Below the pieces are notes generated by a model, which was not told the DNA's origin, did not search any database, and worked only from the letters and a program-made list of their open reading frames with translations. A stretch of DNA of 64,000 nucleotides from Pseudomonas sp. R28(2017) (lineage in GTDB: Bacteria; Pseudomonadota; Gammaproteobacteria; Pseudomonadales; Pseudomonadaceae). Positions 27,690-36,401 of this stretch are shown here, piece after piece. The stretch spans positions 186,001 to 250,000 of the forward strand of contig NZ_NEHW01000002.1 in assembly GCF_002112505.1 (NCBI RefSeq), read 5' to 3'. Every line of letters starts with the position of its first letter. The stretch's first letter is position 1. The translations under genes and the position numbers were made by a program.

Positions 27690-27701
27690 ATTGTCGACAA
27701 T
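27690..27701. promoter_or_regulatory. Distal operator of the methylcitrate regulator
   Basis: A perfect 12 bp palindrome ATTGTCGACAAT, of the size and symmetry expected for a GntR/FCD dimer. It lies 13 bp upstream of the predicted -35 box. A second copy of its core overlaps the regulator's start region, 73 bp away centre to centre, about seven DNA turns. Confidence 0.7.
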
Positions 27702-27714
27702 GTTGAATTTGTCT

Positions 27715-27743
27715 TTGACTGCGAGCCGCTGATTCGCTAGTTT
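27715..27743 (+). promoter_or_regulatory. Predicted promoter of the prp cluster
   Basis: TTGACT (27715-27720) and TAGTTT (27738-27743) are spaced 17 bp, between the two palindromes. The -10 is poor, which fits a repressor- or activator-controlled promoter. Confidence 0.5.
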
Positions 27744-27762
27744 CTGCTCAATCGATTAGCAA

Positions 27763-27774
27763 GGTGTCGACAAT
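27763..27774. promoter_or_regulatory. Proximal operator overlapping the regulator's ribosome-binding region
   Basis: TGTCGACA (27765-27772) inside GGTGTCGACAAT matches the distal palindrome at 10 of 12 positions and ends at the base before the ATG at 27775. Binding here would block early transcription, so autorepression is likely. Confidence 0.65.
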
Positions 27775-28491
27775 ATGCTGGACCTCACCACCCCAAGCCC
27801 TGCCGAGACAGACGAAACGGAAACCTTGTCCGAGAATGTCTTCCGGCGCATCCAGGCGGCGATCGTCAAGGGCGACATCGCCCCGGGCAGCAAGATCTCC
27901 GAACCGGAGCTGGCGCGTACCTATGGCATCAGCCGCGGCCCGCTGCGCGAGGCCATCCACCGGCTGGAGGGGCAGCGCCTGCTGGTGCGCGTGCCGCATG
28001 TCGGCGCGCGGGTGGTGTCGCTCAACCACGCCGAGCTGATCGAACTGTACGAAATCCGCGAATCGCTGGAAGGCATGGCCTGCCGCCTGGCGGCCGAGCG
28101 CATGAGCCAGGCCGACATCGACGAGCTGCGCCGGGTGCTCGATACCCATGAGCGCGATGCCGCGTTCCAGGCCGGGCTTGGCTATTACCAGCAGGAAGGC
28201 GACTACGACTTCCACTACCGGATCATCCAGGGCAGCGGCAACCAGACCCTGGTCAAGATGCTCTGCGGCGAGCTGTATCAACTGGTGCGCATGTACCGCA
28301 TCCAGTTTTCCGCCGCGCCCAACCGGCCGCGCCAGGCCTTTGCCGAACACCACCGCATTCTCGATGCCATCGAAGGCCGTGACGGCGAACTGGCCGAACT
28401 CCTGATGCGCCGCCACATCGGCGCGTCCAAGCGCAACATCGAGCGTCACTACCTGGACGCCAACAACAACAGCCCACGAGGTGAGAAATGA
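27775..28491 (+). CDS. GntR-family (FCD) regulator of the methylcitrate cluster
   Basis: A 238 aa regulator with an N-terminal winged helix-turn-helix (about residues 20-85: [33 protein letters not shown]) and a C-terminal all-helical FCD effector domain. The FCD domain usually binds metal and a small organic acid; here histidines in [18 protein letters not shown] and [10 protein letters not shown] fit metal ligands. In pseudomonads such a GntR protein replaces the sigma-54 activator PrpR of enterics. It overlaps prpB by 4 bp (ATGA), so regulator and enzymes are co-transcribed. Likely effector: 2-methylcitrate or a relative (inference). Confidence 0.9.
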   Translation: MLDLTTPSPAETDETETLSENVFRRIQAAIVKGDIAPGSKISEPELARTYGISRGPLREAIHRLEGQRLLVRVPHVGARVVSLNHAELIELYEIRESLEGMACRLAAERMSQADIDELRRVLDTHERDAAFQAGLGYYQQEGDYDFHYRIIQGSGNQTLVKMLCGELYQLVRMYRIQFSAAPNRPRQAFAEHHRILDAIEGRDGELAELLMRRHIGASKRNIERHYLDANNNSPRGEK

Positions 28492-29378
28492 CTGTGAAGA
28501 GCACCCCCGGTCAGCGTTTCCGCGACGCCGTTGCCGCCGAACACCCCCTGCAAGTGGTCGGCGCGATCAATGCCAACCATGCGCTGCTGGCCAAGCGTGC
28601 CGGTTTCAAGGCCATCTACCTGTCCGGTGGCGGCGTCGCCGCCGGCTCCCTGGGCTTGCCAGACCTGGGTATCAGTGGCCTGGATGACGTGCTGACCGAT
28701 GTGCGCCGCATCACCGACGTCTGCGACGTGCCTTTGTTGGTGGATGTCGACACCGGCTTCGGCGCTTCGGCCTTCAACGTCGCCCGCACCGTGCGCTCGA
28801 TGTGCAAGTTCGGAGCCGCCGCCATCCACATCGAGGACCAGGTCGGCGCCAAGCGCTGCGGCCACCGCCCGAACAAGGAAATCGTCACCCAGCAGGAGAT
28901 GGTCGACCGTATCAAGGCTGCAGTGGATGCCCGCACCGATGACAGCTTCGTGATCATGGCGCGCACCGACGCCCTGGCGGTGGAAGGCCTGAACGCTGCC
29001 CTGGACCGCGCTGCCGCCTGCATCGAGGCTGGCGCCGACATGATCTTCCCGGAAGCCATCACCGAACTTTCGATGTACAAGACCTTCGCCGACCGGGTGC
29101 AGGCACCGATCCTGGCCAACATCACCGAGTTCGGCGCCACGCCGCTGTACACCACCGAAGAACTGGCCTCGGTCGACGTGTCGCTGGTGCTGTACCCGCT
29201 GTCGGCGTTCCGCGCCATGAACAAGGCGGCGGAGAACGTCTATACCGCATTGCGCCGCGACGGCACGCAGAAGAACGTGATCGACACCATGCAGACCCGC
29301 ATGGAGCTCTACGATGCCATTGGTTACCACGCCTTCGAGCAGAGCCTCGACGCGTTGTTTGCCCAGAAGAAGGGCTGA
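28488..29378 (+). CDS. prpB: 2-methylisocitrate lyase
   Basis: The last enzyme of the methylcitrate cycle, cleaving 2-methylisocitrate to pyruvate and succinate. The 296 aa product belongs to the isocitrate-lyase/PEP-mutase superfamily: [17 protein letters not shown], the Mg-binding region [15 protein letters not shown], the catalytic loop KRCGHRPNK with its cysteine, and [12 protein letters not shown] are all present. It starts at the ATG overlapping the regulator stop. A single REP unit follows before prpC. Confidence 0.95.
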   Translation: MTVKSTPGQRFRDAVAAEHPLQVVGAINANHALLAKRAGFKAIYLSGGGVAAGSLGLPDLGISGLDDVLTDVRRITDVCDVPLLVDVDTGFGASAFNVARTVRSMCKFGAAAIHIEDQVGAKRCGHRPNKEIVTQQEMVDRIKAAVDARTDDSFVIMARTDALAVEGLNAALDRAAACIEAGADMIFPEAITELSMYKTFADRVQAPILANITEFGATPLYTTEELASVDVSLVLYPLSAFRAMNKAAENVYTALRRDGTQKNVIDTMQTRMELYDAIGYHAFEQSLDALFAQKKG

Positions 29379-29398
29379 AGGCTTTTGTTGGAGCGGCT

Positions 29399-29430
29399 GG
29401 CCTCTTCGCGGGCGCGTCCGCTCCCACAGG
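29399..29430. repeat. Single, diverged REP unit between prpB and prpC
   Basis: The unit reads CTCTTCGCGGGCGCGTCCGC followed by TCCCACAGG. The central GCCCGC is altered to GTCCGC relative to other copies. No inverted partner is seen. It lies inside the prp operon. Confidence 0.75.
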
Positions 29431-29495
29431 GGCCCCACAGGCAAACTGATTAGCCAGTTAGATTTCCATAACAAATTCAAGAAAGGAGAAACACC

Positions 29496-30623
29496 ATGGC
29501 CGAAGCAAAAGTACTCAGTGGCGCTGGCCTGCGTGGCCAGGTGGCCGGCCAGACCGCGCTGTCGACCGTGGGCCAGGCCGGTGCCGGCCTGACCTACCGT
29601 GGCTATGACGTCCGTGACCTGGCCGCCGGTGCCGAATTCGAAGAAGTCGCCTACCTGCTGCTGTACGGCGAGCTGCCGAGCAAGGCGGAACTGGCCGACT
29701 ACAAGCGCAAGCTCAAGGGCCTGCGTGACCTGCCGCAGGCATTGAAGGAAGTGCTCGAGCGCATCCCGCGCGATGCCCACCCTATGGATGTGATGCGCAC
29801 CGGTTGCTCGGTGCTGGGTACCCTGGAGCCGGAGCTGACCTTCGAAGCCCAGCGCGAGAAGACCGACCGCCTGCTGGCGCTGTTCCCGGCGGTGATGTGC
29901 TACTGGTACCGCTTCACCCACGACGGTGTGCGCATCGACTGCACCAGCGACGAGGACACCCTGGGCGGCCATTTCCTGCACCTGCTGCACGGCAAGAAAC
30001 CGAGCGAGCTGCACGTCAAGGTGATGAACGTGTCGCTGATCCTCTACGCCGAGCACGAGTTCAACGCTTCGACCTTCACCGCGCGGGTCTGCGCCTCGAC
30101 CCTGTCCGACCTGTATTCCTGCGTCACCGCTGCCATCGGCTCGCTGCGCGGCCCGCTGCACGGGGGCGCCAACGAAGCGGCGATGGAGCTGATCGAGCGC
30201 TTCCAGAGCCCCCAGGAAGCCACTGCCGAGCTGCTGCGCATGCTCGAGCGCAAGGACAAGATCATGGGCTTTGGCCACGCGATCTACAAAGAGTCCGACC
30301 CACGCAACGAGGTGATCAAGGGCTGGTCGAAGCAGCTTGCCGACCAGGTCGGTGACACGGTCCTGTACCCGGTTTCCGAAGCCATCGACAAGACCATGTG
30401 GGAGCAGAAGCGCCTGTTCCCCAACGCCGACTTCTACCATGCCTCGGCGTACCACTTCATGGGCATCCCGACCAAGCTGTTCACCCCGATCTTCGTCTGC
30501 TCGCGCCTGACCGGCTGGGCCGCGCACGTGTTCGAACAGCGCGCCAACAACCGCATCATCCGCCCGAGCGCCGAGTATGTCGGCGTCGAGCAGCGCCAGT
30601 TCGTGCCGATCGAACAGCGCTGA
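29496..30623 (+). CDS. prpC: 2-methylcitrate synthase
   Basis: It condenses propionyl-CoA and oxaloacetate to 2-methylcitrate. The 375 aa product is a short type II citrate-synthase-family enzyme: AGAGLTYRGYDVRDLA, HDGVRIDCTSDEDTLGGHFLHLLHG, GPLHGGANEAAMEL with the catalytic His, and GFGHAIYKESDPRNEVIKGWS with the second His and substrate Arg. Length and the GYDVRDL motif fit PrpC, not GltA. Start ATG follows AAAGGAGAA. A REP pair sits in the 160 bp gap before acnD. Confidence 0.95.
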   Translation: MAEAKVLSGAGLRGQVAGQTALSTVGQAGAGLTYRGYDVRDLAAGAEFEEVAYLLLYGELPSKAELADYKRKLKGLRDLPQALKEVLERIPRDAHPMDVMRTGCSVLGTLEPELTFEAQREKTDRLLALFPAVMCYWYRFTHDGVRIDCTSDEDTLGGHFLHLLHGKKPSELHVKVMNVSLILYAEHEFNASTFTARVCASTLSDLYSCVTAAIGSLRGPLHGGANEAAMELIERFQSPQEATAELLRMLERKDKIMGFGHAIYKESDPRNEVIKGWSKQLADQVGDTVLYPVSEAIDKTMWEQKRLFPNADFYHASAYHFMGIPTKLFTPIFVCSRLTGWAAHVFEQRANNRIIRPSAEYVGVEQRQFVPIEQR

Positions 30624-30650
30624 AATAGATAAAGAGAGGCAACCCGTTTC

Positions 30651-30743
30651 CCCTGTGGGAGCGGGCTTGCCCGCGAATGCGCCCGGCGGGGCAGCCCATG
30701 TGTACCTGCTGACGCATTCGCGGGCAAGCCCGCTCCCACAGGG
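30651..30743. repeat. REP inverted pair between prpC and acnD
   Basis: Two perfect 30 bp arms (30651-30680 and 30714-30743) with a 33 bp spacer contain the core GCGGGCTTGCCCGC and its complement. It lies inside the operon and can form a large hairpin in the mRNA. Confidence 0.92.
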
Positions 30744-30782
30744 ACGGTGGAACCTTCCGAACCCTGTGACCGAGCCCGAATG

Positions 30783-33371
30783 ATGAACACTGCATACCGC
30801 AAGAACCTGCCAGGCACCGCCCTGGACTACTTCGATGCCCGCGCCGCCGTCGAGGCCATCAAGCCCGGTGCCTACGACAGCCTGCCTTACACCTCCCGCG
30901 TACTGGCCGAAAACCTCGTGCGCCGCTGCGACCCGGCCACCCTCGACGCGTCGCTGGGCCAGCTGATCGAGCGCAAGCGCGACCTTGACTTCCCGTGGTT
31001 CCCGGCCCGCGTGGTGTGCCATGACATCCTTGGCCAGACCGCCCTGGTCGACCTCGCCGGCTTGCGCGATGCCATCGCCGACAAAGGCGGCGACCCGGCC
31101 CAGGTCAACCCGGTGGTGCCGGTGCAGCTGATCGTCGACCACTCCCTGGCCGTGGAGTGCGGTGGTTTCGACCCGCAGGCGTTCGAGAAGAACCGCGCCA
31201 TCGAAGACCGCCGTAACGAAGACCGCTTCCATTTCATCAACTGGACCAAGAAGGCGTTCAAGAACGTCGACGTGATCCAGCCTGGCAACGGCATCATGCA
31301 CCAGATCAACCTGGAGAAGATGTCGCCGGTCATCCACAGCGACCGCGGCGTGGCCTACCCGGATACCTGCGTCGGCACCGACAGCCACACCCCGCATGTC
31401 GACGCGCTGGGCGTGATCGCCATTGGTGTCGGTGGCCTGGAAGCCGAGAACGTCATGCTCGGCCGTGCCTCGTGGATGCGCCTGCCGGAAATCGTCGGCG
31501 TCGAGCTGACCGGCAAGCTGGCGCCGAACATCACCGCCACCGACCTGGTGCTGGCCCTCACCGAGTTCCTGCGCAAGCAGAAGGTCGTCGGCGCCTACCT
31601 CGAGTTCCATGGCGAAGGTGCGCGCGCGCTGACCCTGGGCGACCGCGCCACCATCTCCAACATGGCCCCGGAATACGGCGCCACCGCCGCGATGTTCGCC
31701 ATCGACCAGCAGACCATCGACTACCTCAAGCTGACCGGCCGTGATGACCAGCAGGTGCAGTTGGTGGAGACCTACGCCAAGGTCGCCGGCCTGTGGGCCG
31801 ACAGCCTGGCCAAGGCCCAATACGAGCGTACCCTGAGCTTCGACCTGTCGAGCGTGGTGCGCAACATGGCCGGGCCGTCCAACCCGCATGCCCGCGTCGC
31901 CACCAGCGACCTGGCGGCCAAGGGCATCGCCGGCGCCTGGGAAGACGTGCCGGGGCAGATGCCCGACGGCGCGGTGATCATTGCCGCCATCACCAGCTGC
32001 ACCAACACCAGCAACCCGCGTAACGTGATTGCCGCGGGCCTGCTGGCGCGCAATGCCAACAAGCTTGGCCTCAGCCGCAAGCCGTGGGTCAAGTCGTCGC
32101 TGGCACCCGGTTCCAAGGCCGTGCAGCTGTACCTGGAAGAGGCAGGGCTGGAAAAGGAACTGGAGCAACTGGGCTTCGGCATCGTCGCCTTCGCCTGCAC
32201 CACCTGCAACGGCATGTCCGGTGCGCTGGACCCGGTGATCCAGCAGGAAATCATCGACCGCGACCTGTACGCCACTGCCGTGCTGTCGGGTAACCGCAAC
32301 TTCGACGGGCGCATCCACCCTTACGCCAAGCAGGCGTTCCTGGCTTCGCCGCCGCTGGTGGTGGCCTACGCGATTGCCGGCACCATCCGCTTCGACATCG
32401 AAAAGGATGTGCTGGGCGTGGTCGATGGCAAGGAAATCCGCCTCAAGGACATCTGGCCAAGCGACGAGGAAATCGACGCGGTGGTGCGTGCGGCGGTCAA
32501 GCCGGAGCAGTTCCGCAAGGTCTATATCCCGATGTTCGCCATCGAGGAAGACCGTGGGCCGAAAGTCGCGCCGCTGTACGACTGGCGCCCGATGAGCACC
32601 TATATCCGCCGCCCGCCTTACTGGGAAGGTGCCCTGGCTGGCGAACGCACCCTGCGTGGCATGCGCCCGCTGGCGGTGCTGCCGGACAACATCACCACTG
32701 ACCACCTGTCGCCGTCCAACGCCATCCTGCTCGACAGCGCCGCGGGCGAATACCTGGCGAAGATGGGCCTGCCGGAAGAGGACTTCAACTCCTATGCCAC
32801 GCACCGCGGCGACCACCTGACCGCCCAGCGCGCCACCTTCGCCAACCCCAAGCTGTTCAACGAAATGGTGCGCAAGGATGACGGCAGCGTGAAGCAGGGC
32901 TCGCTGGCGCGCATCGAGCCGGAAGGCAAGGTGACGCGCATGTGGGAGGCCATCGAGACCTACATGGCGCGCAAGCAGCCGCTGATCATCGTCGCCGGTG
33001 GCGACTATGGCCAGGGTTCGTCCCGTGACTGGGCGGCCAAGGGGGTGCGCCTGGCCGGTGTCGAGGCGATCGTCGCCGAGGGCTTCGAGCGCATTCACCG
33101 CACCAACCTGGTGGGCATGGGCGTGTTGCCGCTGGAGTTCAAGCCGGGCACCGACCGTAAGACCCTGGGCCTGGACGGCAGCGAGACCTATGACGTGCTC
33201 GGCGAGCGCAAGCCACGGGCGACGCTGACCCTGGTGGTGACGCGACGCAATGGCGAGCGTGTCGAAGTGCCGGTGACCTGCCGCCTGGACACTGCCGAGG
33301 AAGTGTCGATCTATGAGGCGGGCGGGGTGCTGCAGCGCTTTGCCCAGGATTTCCTCGAAGCGACCGCTTGA
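30783..33371 (+). CDS. acnD: 2-methylcitrate dehydratase AcnD (Fe-S dependent aconitase family)
   Basis: AcnD dehydrates 2-methylcitrate to trans-2-methylaconitate, which PrpF then isomerises. The 862 aa product is an aconitase A-type protein: VDHSLAVEC, TDSHTPHVDALGVIAIGVGG, AAITSCTNTSNPRNVIAAG (first Fe-S Cys), FACTTCNGMSG (other two Cys), and the swivelling domain with GDYGQGSSRDWAAKGV. Identification as AcnD rather than AcnA rests on its place between prpC and prpF. ATG 30783 is preceded directly by another ATG; both are preceded by a weak site. Confidence 0.94.
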   Translation: MNTAYRKNLPGTALDYFDARAAVEAIKPGAYDSLPYTSRVLAENLVRRCDPATLDASLGQLIERKRDLDFPWFPARVVCHDILGQTALVDLAGLRDAIADKGGDPAQVNPVVPVQLIVDHSLAVECGGFDPQAFEKNRAIEDRRNEDRFHFINWTKKAFKNVDVIQPGNGIMHQINLEKMSPVIHSDRGVAYPDTCVGTDSHTPHVDALGVIAIGVGGLEAENVMLGRASWMRLPEIVGVELTGKLAPNITATDLVLALTEFLRKQKVVGAYLEFHGEGARALTLGDRATISNMAPEYGATAAMFAIDQQTIDYLKLTGRDDQQVQLVETYAKVAGLWADSLAKAQYERTLSFDLSSVVRNMAGPSNPHARVATSDLAAKGIAGAWEDVPGQMPDGAVIIAAITSCTNTSNPRNVIAAGLLARNANKLGLSRKPWVKSSLAPGSKAVQLYLEEAGLEKELEQLGFGIVAFACTTCNGMSGALDPVIQQEIIDRDLYATAVLSGNRNFDGRIHPYAKQAFLASPPLVVAYAIAGTIRFDIEKDVLGVVDGKEIRLKDIWPSDEEIDAVVRAAVKPEQFRKVYIPMFAIEEDRGPKVAPLYDWRPMSTYIRRPPYWEGALAGERTLRGMRPLAVLPDNITTDHLSPSNAILLDSAAGEYLAKMGLPEEDFNSYATHRGDHLTAQRATFANPKLFNEMVRKDDGSVKQGSLARIEPEGKVTRMWEAIETYMARKQPLIIVAGGDYGQGSSRDWAAKGVRLAGVEAIVAEGFERIHRTNLVGMGVLPLEFKPGTDRKTLGLDGSETYDVLGERKPRATLTLVVTRRNGERVEVPVTCRLDTAEEVSIYEAGGVLQRFAQDFLEATA

Positions 33372-33384
33372 ACAGGACGTGAAC

Positions 33385-34575
33385 ATGGCACATGTAGCGC
33401 AAGTGAAAATCCCCGCCACGTACATCCGTGGCGGCACCAGCAAGGGCGTGTTCTTCCGCCTGCAGGACTTGCCGGAAACGGCCCAGGTCCCAGGCCCGGC
33501 CCGCGACGCCTTGCTGTTGCGGGTCATCGGTAGCCCCGACCCTTATGCCAAGCAGATCGACGGCATGGGCGGCGCCACTTCGAGCACCAGCAAGACGGTC
33601 ATCCTGTCGAAGAGCATCAAGCCCGGGCACGATGTTGATTACCTGTTCGGCCAGGTCGCCATCGACAAGGCTTTCGTCGACTGGAGCGGCAACTGCGGCA
33701 ACCTGTCTGCGGCGGTCGGCTCGTTCGCCATCAGCAATGGCCTGGTCGACCCGGCGCGCATTCCGCGCAATGGCCTCGCCACCGTGCGCATCTGGCAGGC
33801 CAACATTGGCAAGACCATCATCGCCCATGTGCCGATCACCGAAGGTGAAGTGCAGGAAACCGGTGACTTCGAGCTCGATGGCGTGACTTTCCCAGCCGCC
33901 GAAGTGCAGCTGGAGTTCCTTGATCCGGCTGCCGACGAGGACGGCGACGGCGGGGCGATGTTCCCTACCGGCAACCTGGTGGATGATTTGGAGGTGCCGG
34001 GTGTCGGTACCTTCAAGGCGACCTTGATCAATGCTGGCATCCCGACCGTGTTCGTCAATGCCGCCGACATCGGTTACACCGGCACTGAACTGCAGGACGC
34101 GATCAACGGCGACCCTCAAGCGCTGCAACGTTTCGAGACCATTCGCGCCTACGGCGCCGTGCGCATGGGCCTGATCGAGCATGTCGACCAGGCTGCCGGG
34201 CGTCAGCACACGCCAAAGGTGGCTTTCGTTGCGCCGCCGAGCACCTACACTGCGTCCAGTGGCAAGGCGGTTGCGGCCGGTGACATCGACCTGCTGGTGC
34301 GTGCACTGTCCATGGGCAAGCTGCACCACGCGATGATGGGGACCGCAGCCGTGGCCATCGGCACTGCTGCAGCCATTCCGGGCACGCTGGTCAACCTCGC
34401 CGCTGGCGGGGGCGAGCGCAGTGCCGTGCGTTTCGGTCATCCGTCCGGCACCTTGCGGGTCGGGGCCGAGGCGCGCCAGGTGGATGGCGAGTGGACGGTG
34501 ACCAAGGCAATCATGAGCCGCAGTGCTCGCGTGCTGATGGAGGGCTGGGTGCGCGTACCTGGCGATAGCTTCTAA
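33385..34575 (+). CDS. prpF: 2-methylaconitate isomerase
   Basis: PrpF, a diaminopimelate-epimerase-like fold protein, converts trans-2-methylaconitate to the cis form so that aconitase can hydrate it. The 396 aa product has the family opening YIRGGTSKGVFFRLQDLP, GMGGATSSTSKTV, WSGNCGNLSAAVG with the conserved Cys, and the C-terminal FGHPSGTLRVG. It begins 13 bp after acnD, preceded by GGAC. The pair acnD-prpF is functionally inseparable in known organisms. A REP pair follows before prpD. Confidence 0.95.
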   Translation: MAHVAQVKIPATYIRGGTSKGVFFRLQDLPETAQVPGPARDALLLRVIGSPDPYAKQIDGMGGATSSTSKTVILSKSIKPGHDVDYLFGQVAIDKAFVDWSGNCGNLSAAVGSFAISNGLVDPARIPRNGLATVRIWQANIGKTIIAHVPITEGEVQETGDFELDGVTFPAAEVQLEFLDPAADEDGDGGAMFPTGNLVDDLEVPGVGTFKATLINAGIPTVFVNAADIGYTGTELQDAINGDPQALQRFETIRAYGAVRMGLIEHVDQAAGRQHTPKVAFVAPPSTYTASSGKAVAAGDIDLLVRALSMGKLHHAMMGTAAVAIGTAAAIPGTLVNLAAGGGERSAVRFGHPSGTLRVGAEARQVDGEWTVTKAIMSRSARVLMEGWVRVPGDSF

Positions 34576-34620
34576 CGCACCACTGGCGCTCGGCTTGGGA
34601 TGAGTAGGGCCGCTTTGCGG

Positions 34621-34708
34621 CCCTTCGCGGGCTCGCCCGCTCCCACAGGTACTTCACAGCATTCAAAAACTGTGATGTCCCTGTGGGAGCGGGCGAGCCC
34701 GCGAAGGG
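34621..34708. repeat. REP inverted pair between prpF and prpD
   Basis: Arms 34621-34649 and 34680-34708 are perfect 29 bp inverted copies, extending imperfectly outward to GCTTTGC and GCAAAGC. Its centre reads GCGGGCTCGCCCGC, a variant shared only within this pair and kept complementary in both arms. Confidence 0.9.
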
Positions 34709-34742
34709 CTGCAAAGCAGCCCCAACTTCACAGGAGCTGGCT

Positions 34743-36227
34743 ATGAGCGCCAATGTGGACCTGAACGACCGCCCGGACTACGACCGGGTCCTGCAAACCC
34801 TCGCCGACTATGCCCTCGGCTACCGGGTCGAATCCCCTGAAGCCCTGGACACCGCGCGCAACTGCCTGATGGACACCCTCGGTTGTGGCCTGCTGGCCTT
34901 GCGATTCCCCGAATGCACCAAGCTCCTCGGCCCGCTGGTGGAAGGCACCGTGGTGCCCAATGGCGCGCGCGTCCCCGGTACCGCCTACCGCCTCGACCCG
35001 GTCAAGGCGGCCTGGGACATCGGCTGCACCGTGCGCTGGCTGGACTACAACGACACCTGGCTGGCCGCCGAGTGGGCACATCCTTCGGACAACCTTGGCG
35101 GCATCCTGGCGGTTGCCGATCACCTGTCACAGAAGCGTGTGGCCAGCGGCGAAGCACCGTTGCTGATGCGCGACGTGCTCGAGGCCATGGTCATGGCCCA
35201 CGAGATCCAGGGCGTGCTGGCACTGGAAAACTCGTTCAATCGCGTCGGCCTCGATCACGTGATACTGGTCAAGGTGGCCTCGACCGCCGTGTGCGCCCGG
35301 CTGATGGGGGCCAATCGCGAGCAGATGCTCTCGGCCCTGTCCCATGCCTTCGTCGATGGTCAGGCACTGCGCACTTACCGCCATGCGCCCAATGCCGGTT
35401 CGCGCAAGTCCTGGGCAGCCGGCGATGCCTCCAGCCGTGGCGTGCGCCTGGCGGATATCGCGCTGCGTGGCGAAATGGGCGTGCCAGGGGTGCTGACGGC
35501 GCCGCAGTGGGGGTTCCATGACGTCTCGTTCAGCCATACCAACAAGGACCTGGCGGTAAAGCCGGCCGGCCAGTATGCGCTGCGCCTGCCGCAACCCTTG
35601 GCCAGTTATGTGATGGAGAACGTGCTGTTCAAGGTCAGCTTCCCCGCCGAGTTCCACGCCCAGACGGCCTGCGAAGCGGCGGTGACCCTGCACCCGCTGG
35701 TGCGTAACCGCCTGCATGAGATCGACCGCATCGTCATCACCACCCAGGAGTCGGCGATCCGCATCATTTCCAAGCAAGGCCCGCTGGCCAACGCCGCCGA
35801 CCGCGACCACTGCCTGCAGTACATGGTGGCGGTGCCGCTGATCTTCGGCCACCTGGTGGCCGAGCATTATGAAGATGCCTTCCACGCCAATCATCCGAGC
35901 ATCGATCGCCTGCGCGAGAAGATGGAGGTGGTCGAAGACCCACGCTTCAGCCGCGAGTACCTGGAGGCAGACAAGCGTTCGATTGCCAATGCCGTGCAAG
36001 TGTTCTTCAAGGATGGCAGCAGCACCGAGCAGGTGCTGGTGGAGTACCCGGTCGGCCATCGGCGGCGGCGCGAGGAGGGGATACCGTTGCTGGAGGCCAA
36101 GTTCCGGGAGAACCTGGCGACGCGCTTTGTGCGCCAGCGTTGTGAGCAGATCATCGAGCTGTGCAAGGATCAGCAAAGGCTGGAGCAGATGGCGGTGCAC
36201 AGGTTTGTGGATCTATTCGTGATTTGA
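34743..36227 (+). CDS. prpD: 2-methylcitrate dehydratase PrpD
   Basis: A MmgE/PrpD-fold, iron-independent dehydratase of 2-methylcitrate. The product is 494 aa, the family length, with [69 protein letters not shown]-type and [18 protein letters not shown] motifs. Because AcnD/PrpF already make methylaconitate, PrpD here may be redundant or act on a different stereoisomer. ATG 34743 is preceded by CAGGAGCTGG. It is the last gene of the cluster, followed by a REP pair and a bidirectional terminator. Confidence 0.95.
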   Translation: MSANVDLNDRPDYDRVLQTLADYALGYRVESPEALDTARNCLMDTLGCGLLALRFPECTKLLGPLVEGTVVPNGARVPGTAYRLDPVKAAWDIGCTVRWLDYNDTWLAAEWAHPSDNLGGILAVADHLSQKRVASGEAPLLMRDVLEAMVMAHEIQGVLALENSFNRVGLDHVILVKVASTAVCARLMGANREQMLSALSHAFVDGQALRTYRHAPNAGSRKSWAAGDASSRGVRLADIALRGEMGVPGVLTAPQWGFHDVSFSHTNKDLAVKPAGQYALRLPQPLASYVMENVLFKVSFPAEFHAQTACEAAVTLHPLVRNRLHEIDRIVITTQESAIRIISKQGPLANAADRDHCLQYMVAVPLIFGHLVAEHYEDAFHANHPSIDRLREKMEVVEDPRFSREYLEADKRSIANAVQVFFKDGSSTEQVLVEYPVGHRRRREEGIPLLEAKFRENLATRFVRQRCEQIIELCKDQQRLEQMAVHRFVDLFVI

Positions 36228-36231
36228 GGTT

Positions 36232-36343
36232 GCCTGTGCCGGCCTCTTCGCGGGCAAGCCCGCTCCCACAGGTCCTCCACAAATCTTGAAAACTGTGGGG
36301 CTCCTGTGGGAGCGGGCTTGCCCGCGAAGAGGCCGGCACAGGC
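36232..36343. repeat. REP inverted pair after prpD
   Basis: Perfect 41 bp arms (36232-36272 and 36303-36343) with a 30 bp spacer contain the core GCGGGCAAGCCCGCTCCCAC. It lies 5 bp after the prpD stop and just before the shared terminator. Confidence 0.93.
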
Positions 36344-36351
36344 GGAAACAA

Positions 36352-36384
36352 AAAGCCCCGGCATCGCTGCCGGGGCTTTCTTTT
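36352..36384. terminator. Bidirectional terminator between prpD and acnB
   Basis: A perfect 12 bp stem (36352-36363 with 36368-36379) has loop TCGC; TCTTTT follows on the plus side and an A-run on the other, serving both convergent genes. Confidence 0.88.
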
Positions 36385-36401
36385 ACTGCATGTAACTCAG
36401 C

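Larger units (their letters stand above)
27476..27774. other. Intergenic control region between protease operon and methylcitrate regulator
   Basis: About 300 bp separating divergent operons. The right half holds the GntR promoter and operators described separately. In the left half nothing specific could be recognised for the protease operon beyond a moderately AT-rich stretch around 27560-27600. Confidence 0.5.

Noticed and set aside
28449-33527. Very long open frame (about 1690 codons) on the minus strand through the prp cluster
   Set aside because: It is antisense to prpB, prpC, acnD and part of prpF, all unequivocal. The protein is low-complexity His/Arg/Val/Gln-rich, typical of shadow frames in GC-rich genes.
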